Shown here: piece by piece, positions 38,705-45,270 of the stretch | How positions within the stretch are numbered: the stretch's first letter is position 1 | Layout: each line of letters starts with the position of its first letter | From: Pseudomonas sp. VD-NE ins | Lineage (GTDB): Bacteria > Pseudomonadota > Gammaproteobacteria > Pseudomonadales > Pseudomonadaceae | Reading direction: 5' to 3' | NCBI RefSeq assembly: GCF_031882575.1 | Contig: NZ_CP134772.1 | Span: forward strand, 4,903,501-4,967,500 | DNA: 64,000 nucleotides | Program-made: the position numbers and the translations under genes | The notes under the pieces: generated by a model | The model's input: only the letters and a program-made list of their open reading frames with translations | Database searches by the model: none | What the model was told of the DNA's origin: nothing

Positions 38705-39378
38705 GTGCAGCGCTCATTGAACAGGTAGCCGAGACCGCGCACGGTATCAATCGGCTTGAACCCGGCCGGGCCTTCGAGTTTGCGGCGCAGACGGCCGACC
38801 AGCACTTCGATGACATTCGGATCACGCTCGTCGTCATCCGGGTAGAGCTGTTCCATCAAGCGATCCTTGGGCACCACTTGCTGGTGATGGCGCATGAGGT
38901 ATTCGAGGATGCGGTACTCGTAGGCCGTCAGCGCCAGCGGTTGCTCATCGAGGGTTGCCTGTTTGCGATTGAGGTCAAGCAGCAGCGGGCCGGCGACGAT
39001 GGTCGACTGGGTAAAACCACTGGAGCGACGCAGCAAGGCATTCAGACGCGCCTCGAGTTCTTCGAACTGGAACGGTTTGACCACGTAATCGTCGGCGCCG
39101 GCGGCGAGGCCTTCGACCTTGTCCTGCCAGTTGCCGCGCGCGGTGAGGATCAGGATCGGGAAGGTCTTGCCGGCCGCGCGCAACTGCCGAATCAGGTCGA
39201 GACCGCCCATGCCCGGCAGGCCGAGATCGATCACCGCCAGGTCAAAGTTGAACTGTCCGGTCTGGTACAACGCCTCTTCGGCATTGGCCACGGATTCGAC
39301 CACGTGGCCACTTTCCGTCAGGCGGGTTTGCAGGTGATGGCGCAACAGCGCTTCATCTTCGACGACCAACAGTTTCAT
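38701..39378 (-). CDS. phoP: response regulator PhoP
   Basis: A 225-residue OmpR-family regulator. The receiver has LLVVEDEALLRHHL, the phospho-acceptor in LAVIDLGLPGMGG, and DDYVVKPFQFEELEARL. The winged helix includes LTAYEYRILEYLMRHHQQVV and RDPNVIEVLVGRLRRKL. Sequence and length match Pseudomonas PhoP, which responds to low magnesium and activates oprH and lipid A modification genes. phoQ follows; oprH precedes, separated by a REPIN. Confidence 0.95.
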   Translation of the reverse strand: MKLLVVEDEALLRHHLQTRLTESGHVVESVANAEEALYQTGQFNFDLAVIDLGLPGMGGLDLIRQLRAAGKTFPILILTARGNWQDKVEGLAAGADDYVVKPFQFEELEARLNALLRRSSGFTQSTIVAGPLLLDLNRKQATLDEQPLALTAYEYRILEYLMRHHQQVVPKDRLMEQLYPDDDERDPNVIEVLVGRLRRKLEGPAGFKPIDTVRGLGYLFNERCT

Positions 39379-39418
39379 AACACTCTCCCGGGCAAATCAG
39401 AATCTCCAGTCACACACC

Positions 39419-39508
39419 TGTGGGAACGAGCCTGCTCGCGAAGGCTGTGTGTCAGTCGATAAATTGATCGACTGATTCACCGCTTTCGCGAGCAGGCTCG
39501 CTCCCACA
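39419..39508. repeat. REPIN (GGGAGCGAGC family) between oprH and phoP
   Basis: Inverted pair TGTGGGAACGAGCCTGCTCG ... CGAGCAGGCTCGCTCCCACA. It lies inside the oprH-phoPQ unit and could lower downstream expression relative to oprH. Confidence 0.88.
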
Positions 39509-39528
39509 TTGAACCTGCTGGCAACTCC

Positions 39529-40134
39529 TTAGAAATTGTAGTTGGCCGACAGGTAAGTCTGGGCGCTGCTGGTCAAGTCCAGCGAGCCTTGCTTGCTGCC
39601 GCCGCGCTCGCTCATCTCGGTGCTGGCGTTGCTGCGCAGGTAACGGTAACCGAGTTCGACCGAAGTGTTTTGCGATACTTGTTGCAACACACCCAACTGA
39701 CCGCCGACCGCGTAACCGATATCACTGTCGCGGCTAAAGCCTGGCGATTCCTGAGTCAGCTTGGTCAAACCAGCCGTGGCACCGCCAAACAGCTTGGTGC
39801 TGCCGCCCACCGGGTAGAACAGATCGTAGCTGCCCAGCAGGTTTTCCTGACGCAGTTTAATGCCATTGTGCGAGCCCGACACGTTGTCGTAGGTGGCGTA
39901 GTAGCGACCCTGGCTGTTTTGCTGACCGAGGCGTACGCCGTAAGTGTTGTTGCCATCGATCGCGCCGGTGGCGTTCGGGTGATCGAGGTTGTTGTTCAGT
40001 GCGTGGGACTTATCGATCTTATCGCTGGTCTGGCCGAACGTCAGGCCGGCAAAGTTGCTGGTGTCGTCGGCATTGGCCGCGATGCTGGAGCCTAACAGGG
40101 TAAATGCCAGCAGCAGTTTGTTAAAACGAGTCAT
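39529..40134 (-). CDS. oprH: outer membrane protein OprH
   Basis: A 201-residue outer membrane protein. MTRFNKLLLAFTLLGSSIAANA is a signal peptide; the rest is a small 8-strand-type barrel with alternating hydrophobic segments such as NTYGVRLGQQNSQGRYYATY and SVELGYRYLRSN, ending in NYNF with a terminal aromatic. OprH binds lipopolysaccharide under magnesium limitation. Its position before phoPQ and the PhoP-box-like repeats upstream confirm the name. GAGGAAAT precedes the start. Confidence 0.9.
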   Translation of the reverse strand: MTRFNKLLLAFTLLGSSIAANADDTSNFAGLTFGQTSDKIDKSHALNNNLDHPNATGAIDGNNTYGVRLGQQNSQGRYYATYDNVSGSHNGIKLRQENLLGSYDLFYPVGGSTKLFGGATAGLTKLTQESPGFSRDSDIGYAVGGQLGVLQQVSQNTSVELGYRYLRSNASTEMSERGGSKQGSLDLTSSAQTYLSANYNF

Positions 40135-40204
40135 GGGTATTTCCTCTTTCACAGTTGCTGTTTGGGTATGGCGCAAGGTTACTGACCCTCCCCTGTACCG
40201 CCCC

Positions 40205-40232
40205 TGAACCGTCTCTGAACCTGACCTGAACC
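40205..40232 (-). promoter_or_regulatory. triple GTTCAG direct repeat (PhoP box) upstream of oprH
   Basis: On the minus strand GTTCAG occurs three times, at 40232-40227, 40221-40216 and 40210-40205, each 11 bp from the next. A PhoP box is two such hexamers with a five-base spacer; three in register is an extended site. It lies 71 bp before the oprH start. Confidence 0.8.
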
Positions 40233-40278
40233 AAATGAACTAGGCTGTTTTGACCCTTTATTGTCAGGAGACCCGACC

Positions 40279-41070
40279 ATGCGCCTGTTCCTCGCCCTTA
40301 CTTTGCTGGCTGTCAGCAGCCTCACTCAGGCTGCGATCAAGACTGAAGAAATCCCCTATCAGAGCGCCGACGGCACAAAGCTGATCGGCTACTACGCCTA
40401 CGACGACGCCATCAAAGGCAAGCGTCCGGGAGTCGTCGTGGTGCATGAATGGTGGGGGCTGAACGATTACGCCAAGCGCCGCGCACGGGATCTCGCCGAG
40501 CTCGGCTACAGCGCCCTGGCGATCGATATGTACGGTGAAGGCAAGAACACCGAGCACCCGAAAGATGCGATGGCGTTCATGCAGGCGGCGACTCAGGATG
40601 CGGCGGCGTCCAGCAAGCGCTTCGAGGCGGGACTCAATTTGCTGAAGAAACAGCCGCAAACCGACGTGAATAAAATCGCCGCCATTGGTTACTGCTTCGG
40701 CGGTGGCGTGGTGCTCAACGCCGCACGGCAAGGTGAGCCGCTGGCGGGCGTGGTGAGTTTCCATGGCGCGCTGGCAACCAAAACACCGGCGACACCCGGC
40801 AGCGTGAAAGCGAAGATTCTGGTCGAGCACGGTGCGCTGGACAGCATGGTCACGGCGGATAACGTCACCGCGTTCAAGTCTGAAATGGACAAGGCCGGGG
40901 CTGACTACAAATTTGTCAGCCTGGATGGCGCCAAGCATGGCTTCACCAATCCGGATGCCGATCGCCTGAGCCATGGCGAGCACGGTGGCCCGGACATCGG
41001 GTACAACAAGGCAGCGGATGAAAAATCCTGGGCGGACATGAAAGCGTTCTTGCATAAAATCTTCAGCTGA
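40279..41070 (+). CDS. exported dienelactone hydrolase family protein
   Basis: A 263-residue alpha/beta hydrolase. MRLFLALTLLAVSSLTQAA is a signal peptide, so the protein is periplasmic or secreted, unlike classical cytosolic dienelactone hydrolases. VVVVHEWWGLNDYAKRRAR is the family signature; the nucleophile cysteine is in AAIGYCFGGGVVLNAA, the Asp in VEHGALDSMV and the His in DGAKHGFTNP. An AGGAG site precedes 40279. The substrate is unknown. Confidence 0.88.
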   Translation: MRLFLALTLLAVSSLTQAAIKTEEIPYQSADGTKLIGYYAYDDAIKGKRPGVVVVHEWWGLNDYAKRRARDLAELGYSALAIDMYGEGKNTEHPKDAMAFMQAATQDAAASSKRFEAGLNLLKKQPQTDVNKIAAIGYCFGGGVVLNAARQGEPLAGVVSFHGALATKTPATPGSVKAKILVEHGALDSMVTADNVTAFKSEMDKAGADYKFVSLDGAKHGFTNPDADRLSHGEHGGPDIGYNKAADEKSWADMKAFLHKIFS

Positions 41071-41092
41071 TCAGCGCCACCGCGGCGCGGCC

Positions 41093-41168
41093 TTCGCGAG
41101 CAGGCTCGCTCCCACACGGGATCTATGTCGCACGGAAGATCCCCTGTGGGAGCGAGCCTGCTCGCGAA
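41093..41168. repeat. REPIN (GGGAGCGAGC family, reversed)
   Basis: TTCGCGAGCAGGCTCGCTCC ... GGAGCGAGCCTGCTCGCGAA; the two halves are in the opposite order to most copies in this window. Confidence 0.88.
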
Positions 41169-41220
41169 AGCCGCACCGCCGACCTCGACCTTGTCTCGAC
41201 TAACCGGCAAAATGCCCGCC

Positions 41221-41946
41221 ATGAATCTCACCCCCGCCCTCCCCGCCTGCTGTACCGCGCTCGACAGCCACTGGCCGTTGCCGACGGTATTGCCCGACAC
41301 CGTGCTGCTCAGCACCCACTTCGATCCGGCGCAACTGCTTGGCGATGATTTTCAGCGCAGCGCTGTCGTTGCACCGCCGAGCATTCAGCGCTCGGTGGCC
41401 AAGCGTCAGGCGGAATTTCTCGCCGGGCGGATCTGTGCGCGTGCGGCGTTGCAGCAATTGGAAGGCAGCGGCGTGGTGCCAGCGATTGGCGAAGACCGCG
41501 CGCCGATCTGGCCAGCACATATCTGCGGCTCGATCACCCACAGCACCGGTCATGCGGCGGCAATTGTGGCCAACAAGCAGCACTGGCGCGGTTTGGGCAT
41601 GGATCTGGAAAACCTGCTGAACACCGAACGCGCCGAGCGCTTGGCTGGGGAGATTCTGACGCCACCTGAAATGCAGCGCATGACGGCCGCCTCGCGAGAT
41701 CAGTTGGCGTTGTGGGTGACGCTGACGTTTTCGGTGAAAGAAAGTCTGTTCAAAGCGCTGTACCCGATTGTGCAGAAGCGCTTTTATTTCGAGCATGCTG
41801 AAGTGCTGGAGTGGACGGAGGCGGGTCAGGTGCATTTGCGCTTGTTGACGGACTTGTCGGCTGAATGGCGCAACGGCACTGAACTGGAGGCGCAGTTCGG
41901 GGTGCTGGATGGGCAGTTGTTGAGTCTGGTCAGCATCAAGGCCTGA
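41221..41946 (+). CDS. pcpS: 4'-phosphopantetheinyl transferase (EntD/PcpS-like)
   Basis: A 241-residue enzyme that loads the phosphopantetheine arm onto acyl and peptidyl carrier proteins. The N-terminal EntD block includes KRQAEFLAGRICARAAL; the magnesium site is in GLGMDLENLL, and WVTLTFSVKESLFKALYP is the C-terminal W/KE signature. In P. aeruginosa PcpS serves both fatty acid and siderophore carriers. The start is uncertain between 41221 and 41212; neither has a strong ribosome-binding site. No siderophore cluster is adjacent. Confidence 0.88.
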   Translation: MNLTPALPACCTALDSHWPLPTVLPDTVLLSTHFDPAQLLGDDFQRSAVVAPPSIQRSVAKRQAEFLAGRICARAALQQLEGSGVVPAIGEDRAPIWPAHICGSITHSTGHAAAIVANKQHWRGLGMDLENLLNTERAERLAGEILTPPEMQRMTAASRDQLALWVTLTFSVKESLFKALYPIVQKRFYFEHAEVLEWTEAGQVHLRLLTDLSAEWRNGTELEAQFGVLDGQLLSLVSIKA

Positions 41947-41971
41947 AATCTTTAGCGCCTGTCAGGGCCTC

Positions 41972-42060
41972 ATCGCTGGCAAGCCAGCTCCCACAGGTTT
42001 CTGAGTGGACCTTAAATCTGTGCTCACCATGGTCACTGTGGGAGCTGGCTTGCCAGCGAT
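41972..42060. repeat. REPIN (GGGAGCTGGC family)
   Basis: Inverted pair ATCGCTGGCAAGCCAGCTCC ... GGAGCTGGCTTGCCAGCGAT between the convergent pcpS and rstB-like genes. Confidence 0.9.
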
Positions 42061-42086
42061 GGGGCCAGCACAATCAGCGCAAATAC

Positions 42087-43697
42087 TTAGCGGCGTTCCT
42101 GATTGCGCGGCCAACTCAAGCTAAAGCAAGCCCCCCCCAGACTCTTGCTCTTGCCAATGATCGCCCGGCCGTCATGCCAGTGGATGATCCGCCGCACAAT
42201 CGACAGGCCCAGGCCATGCCCGCCCGACGCTCGCGTACGGCTGTCATCGAGGCGCAGAAACGGCGTGAAAATCCGCTCCCAGGCCACTTCCGGCACACCC
42301 GGGCCGTCATCTTCGACATCCACGCGACAGCGCAATTGCCCGACCTGATAACTCACCGTCACGCTCGAACGTGCATGGCGCATGGCATTGCTCACCAGGT
42401 TCTGCAGCGCCCGGTGCAGATAGCGCGGCTCAGCTTCGACCCAGGCATCATCGTTATCCGCCGCAGACAGGCACAAACCACGCTGCACCGTGACCTCGGC
42501 GCGCAACGGCGCCAGCTCTTCAATCACCTGATTGACCAGCGCATCCAGATCAATGCGCTGGAAAGTCAGCGCCGGTGAGCCTTGTTCCAGTCGCGCATAG
42601 GTGAGCATTTCATCGACCAGCTTATCGAGGTCTTCGATGTCGTGATCCATGCCCTCGCGGTACTTCTCCAGCGCTTGCGGCGTGGTCGCCGAGCCGATCA
42701 TTTCCAGTCCGAAACGCAGTCGCGCCACTGGAGTGCGCAATTCATGGGACACCGCGCGCACCAGTTCACGCTGGATTGCCAGCAACTGCTGCAAGTGCTC
42801 GGCCATACCGTTAAACGCTGACGCCAGACGCCCGACCGAGTCGGCGCCGCGCGCCGGCACACGGGTTTCCAGGCTGCCCTTGGCGATCCGCGTGGCCGCT
42901 GCTTCGAGGCCGCGCAAACGCCGTTCAAGCTGACGCACCAGCAAATAAACGATAAGACCGATCAGGGTCAGGCCCAGCGCAGCGATCAACACCAGCCACT
43001 CCGGCGGGTACGGATTCATCTGATACAGCGGGCCGATTTCCAGCACCCATGGTGTGCCGACCATGCCGGCAAACACGCGAATCGAATCGCCGCCCTTGCC
43101 CAGCGCCATCACCGTATCGCCTTCGGCCACGCGGCGGCTCTGGTCTTCGTCCATGTCAGCGTCATTTACCGTCACCAGGCGCAGATCGAAACCGAAGCCC
43201 TTCTCTTCCTTTATCTGTGCGAGGCGCTTGGGCTGCTCGCCGACCGGCACGCGCACCAGTTCATCGGCCAGCAGATAAATGGTCGCGCGGGCCAGTTGCT
43301 CGCTGATCTGCTGCACTTCCCCCACCAGCACAAGCTGCTCTGTATCGCTGACCATCCGATAAACCTTCGCCGCGTGCGGCCCGGTCTGCTCGACCAACGC
43401 CTGCCCCCGTTGCACGCGGGTACGCTGGGACAGATCAAGATCGGTCTCGGCAAACTTCTTCAGCGCCAGCGGAATGCCCAGCAAACGCTCCCACACCAGC
43501 AACGCCCGATGGCGCTCGGTTTCGTTCATCGGTTGCAGGTTGTCGGCCATCAGCGAGAACGTGCCGTGGGCCAGCCGCTCGCGATACTGCTCGCTGCGCA
43601 CGGTATTGAGCAGATTCAGCGCCAGCACACCAAGCACTGCCACCAGAATCAGCGCTGCGCACATGCCGCCGTAGATGCGCAGGAAGATCGAGTTCAC
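42087..43697 (-). CDS. sensor histidine kinase (RstB-like)
   Basis: A 536-residue inner-membrane kinase. Transmembrane at about 9-30, a long periplasmic domain (about 31-240), transmembrane at about 242-264, HAMP at about 265-318, H-box LVRAVSHELRTPVARLR, MDHDIEDLDKLVDEML, N-box ALQNLVSNAMRHA, G-boxes DDGPGVPE and GHGLGLSIV. The order and sequence style fit RstB. It overlaps the regulator gene by four bases. The signal is unknown. This pair also lies next to nrdA in P. aeruginosa. Confidence 0.9.
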   Translation of the reverse strand: MNSIFLRIYGGMCAALILVAVLGVLALNLLNTVRSEQYRERLAHGTFSLMADNLQPMNETERHRALLVWERLLGIPLALKKFAETDLDLSQRTRVQRGQALVEQTGPHAAKVYRMVSDTEQLVLVGEVQQISEQLARATIYLLADELVRVPVGEQPKRLAQIKEEKGFGFDLRLVTVNDADMDEDQSRRVAEGDTVMALGKGGDSIRVFAGMVGTPWVLEIGPLYQMNPYPPEWLVLIAALGLTLIGLIVYLLVRQLERRLRGLEAAATRIAKGSLETRVPARGADSVGRLASAFNGMAEHLQQLLAIQRELVRAVSHELRTPVARLRFGLEMIGSATTPQALEKYREGMDHDIEDLDKLVDEMLTYARLEQGSPALTFQRIDLDALVNQVIEELAPLRAEVTVQRGLCLSAADNDDAWVEAEPRYLHRALQNLVSNAMRHARSSVTVSYQVGQLRCRVDVEDDGPGVPEVAWERIFTPFLRLDDSRTRASGGHGLGLSIVRRIIHWHDGRAIIGKSKSLGGACFSLSWPRNQERR

Positions 43698-44416
43698 AGC
43701 GGCAGATCTACGCAGGCTTCGGGAACGAACAGATAACCTTTGCTGCGAATGGTCTTGATCAGACGTGGGTGGTCGGGGTCGTCGCCGATTTTCGGGCGGA
43801 TGCGCGAGATGCGCACGTCGATGGAACGGTCCTGACCGTCATAGCCGATGCCGCGCAGTGCGGTGAAGATTTCTTCGCGCGACAGAATCCGCCCGGCGTT
43901 GGCCACCAACAGCCAAAGCAGATCGAATTCGGCGCTGGTCAGCTCGATGCCGTTGTCGCTCAGCCACGCCTCGCGCAACGCGTTGTCGACCACCAGCGGG
44001 CCGAATTGCAGACGGCGGGATTTCTCTGCGACCGGCTCAGGTGTGTCGCTACGTCGCAGTAACGCCTGGATTCGCGCCAGCAACAGACGCGGGCGCACCG
44101 GTTTGCATACGTAATCGTCGGCACCAAGGTCGAGCCCGTGGATCTGATCGGCATCGTCGGTGCGCGCGGTGAGCATCAGAATCGGCCCGTCATACTGATT
44201 GCGCACCTTGCGGCAGATGCTCAGGCCATCTTCGCCCGGCAGCATCAGGTCGAGAATCACCAGATCCGGCTGCTCCTTGATGATCCGCGCCGCCGCCAGC
44301 GCACCGTTGCCTTCGATGTCCACGCGCAGTCCATTGGCTTGCAGGTAGTCGCGCGTCAGTTCGGCCAGTCGCTGGTCATCCTCGACGATCAATACCTGAA
44401 AGGCTTGTTGCTCCAC
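43694..44416 (-). CDS. response regulator (RstA-like, OmpR family)
   Basis: A 240-residue regulator. GTG at 44416 (reading MEQQAFQVLIVEDDQ) follows GAGGT by 6 bp and gives the normal length; the open frame extends 42 codons through a repeat. Receiver motifs are LIVEDDQRLAELT, LVILDLMLPGEDG and DDYVCKPVRPRLLL; the winged helix has LTSAEFDLLWLLVANAG and RSIDVRISRIRPKIG. It forms an operon with the RstB-like kinase. Confidence 0.9.
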   Translation of the reverse strand: MEQQAFQVLIVEDDQRLAELTRDYLQANGLRVDIEGNGALAAARIIKEQPDLVILDLMLPGEDGLSICRKVRNQYDGPILMLTARTDDADQIHGLDLGADDYVCKPVRPRLLLARIQALLRRSDTPEPVAEKSRRLQFGPLVVDNALREAWLSDNGIELTSAEFDLLWLLVANAGRILSREEIFTALRGIGYDGQDRSIDVRISRIRPKIGDDPDHPRLIKTIRSKGYLFVPEACVDLPL

Positions 44417-44481
44417 CAGTGACCTCTGCTTTCTATTGTTATTGATAAAGGAAGACGATTGCCCCAATACACACGATCCCC

Positions 44482-44570
44482 TGTAGGAGCTGTCGAGTGA
44501 AACGAGGCTGCGATCTTTTGATTTTGTTTTTTTCAAGATCAAAAGATCGCAGCCTTCGGCAGCTCCTACA
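44482..44570. repeat. palindromic repeat (TGTAGGAGCTG / CAGCTCCTACA family)
   Basis: TGTAGGAGCTGTCGAGTGAA at the left and its mirror CTTCGGCAGCTCCTACA at the right, with GGCTGCGATCTTTTG paired to CAAAAGATCGCAGCC in the middle. It lies just upstream of the rstA-like gene, in the 854-bp gap before nrdA. No coding sequence is supported in this gap. Confidence 0.85.
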
Positions 44571-44826
44571 GGAATCCTCTCGTGTTTTTGTCATGTTTGA
44601 GGAGGATAAGAATGCCTGCGCATCGGCCGATTGTATAAACGGCGTACAGCCAGAACACAAGTCGGTAAATGCGTTCGGACAAGGCGGTTTTTTGTGATAG
44701 GGTTCGCGCCCTTAAAAATCCGCTGAAGCGTTTTTCCCGGTGAAAAAACAGTGACAGACGGTCTAGCTCAGCAGGGTCGCGGCCTACACGCGAATTCCGG
44801 ATTTCTTACACAATTTACGCACAGGT

Positions 44827-44835
44827 TTATCCACA
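44827..44835 (+). promoter_or_regulatory. DnaA box upstream of nrdA
   Basis: TTATCCACA is a perfect DnaA box, 436 bp before the nrdA start and 27 bp before the first NrdR-like box. DnaA control of nrd genes is known in E. coli. Confidence 0.7.
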
Positions 44836-44861
44836 GCTAGTACGTTGCAAGCACCCGTGAA

Positions 44862-44909
44862 ACGCATTATCTTGTAGCACGGCGCAAGGAGAGACCCTAC
44901 ATATAGGGT
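44862..44909 (+). promoter_or_regulatory. tandem NrdR boxes upstream of nrdA
   Basis: ACGCATTATCTTGTAG at 44862-44877 and ACCCTACATATAGGGT at 44894-44909 match the 16-bp NrdR palindrome, with starts 32 bp apart (about three helical turns). Box 1 overlaps a possible -10 (TATCTT at 44868) with TTGCAA at 44845 as the -35, 17 bp apart, so NrdR would block the promoter. Confidence 0.75.
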
Positions 44910-45270
44910 TTTCCGCTTAAACGCCCAACCACATTTCAGGCCTGAAACTCAAGCGATTTATTGCCGGTTTCCGGTTGAACCAAGCAAGTTTTTCAAAGCC
45001 CAAACCGCACTTGCGGATGGCATCGTTTTTCAGGTTGGAAACGACCGGAACGGTACGGGTGTTGCAGTCATTACTGTCACCCAGGAAGGAATCCGGCTCG
45101 AGCCCTGGCTCGCAGCCAAAAACTTCGGCAAGGATGCGGCGTCATTAGCCTTTTTCCTACTGGTCCGAAGTTGTTATGCCCGACGCCCGTCGGTTGTAGT
45201 GCTTCGGACCAGAACGGTGAGCACCATGATGGTGCCCAAACAAACATAGAGAATGTGGAGATCACCCCCC

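Noticed and set aside
44439..44660. 73-residue open frame on the minus strand upstream of the RstA-like gene
   Set aside because: Most of it is the translation of the palindromic repeat at 44482-44570.
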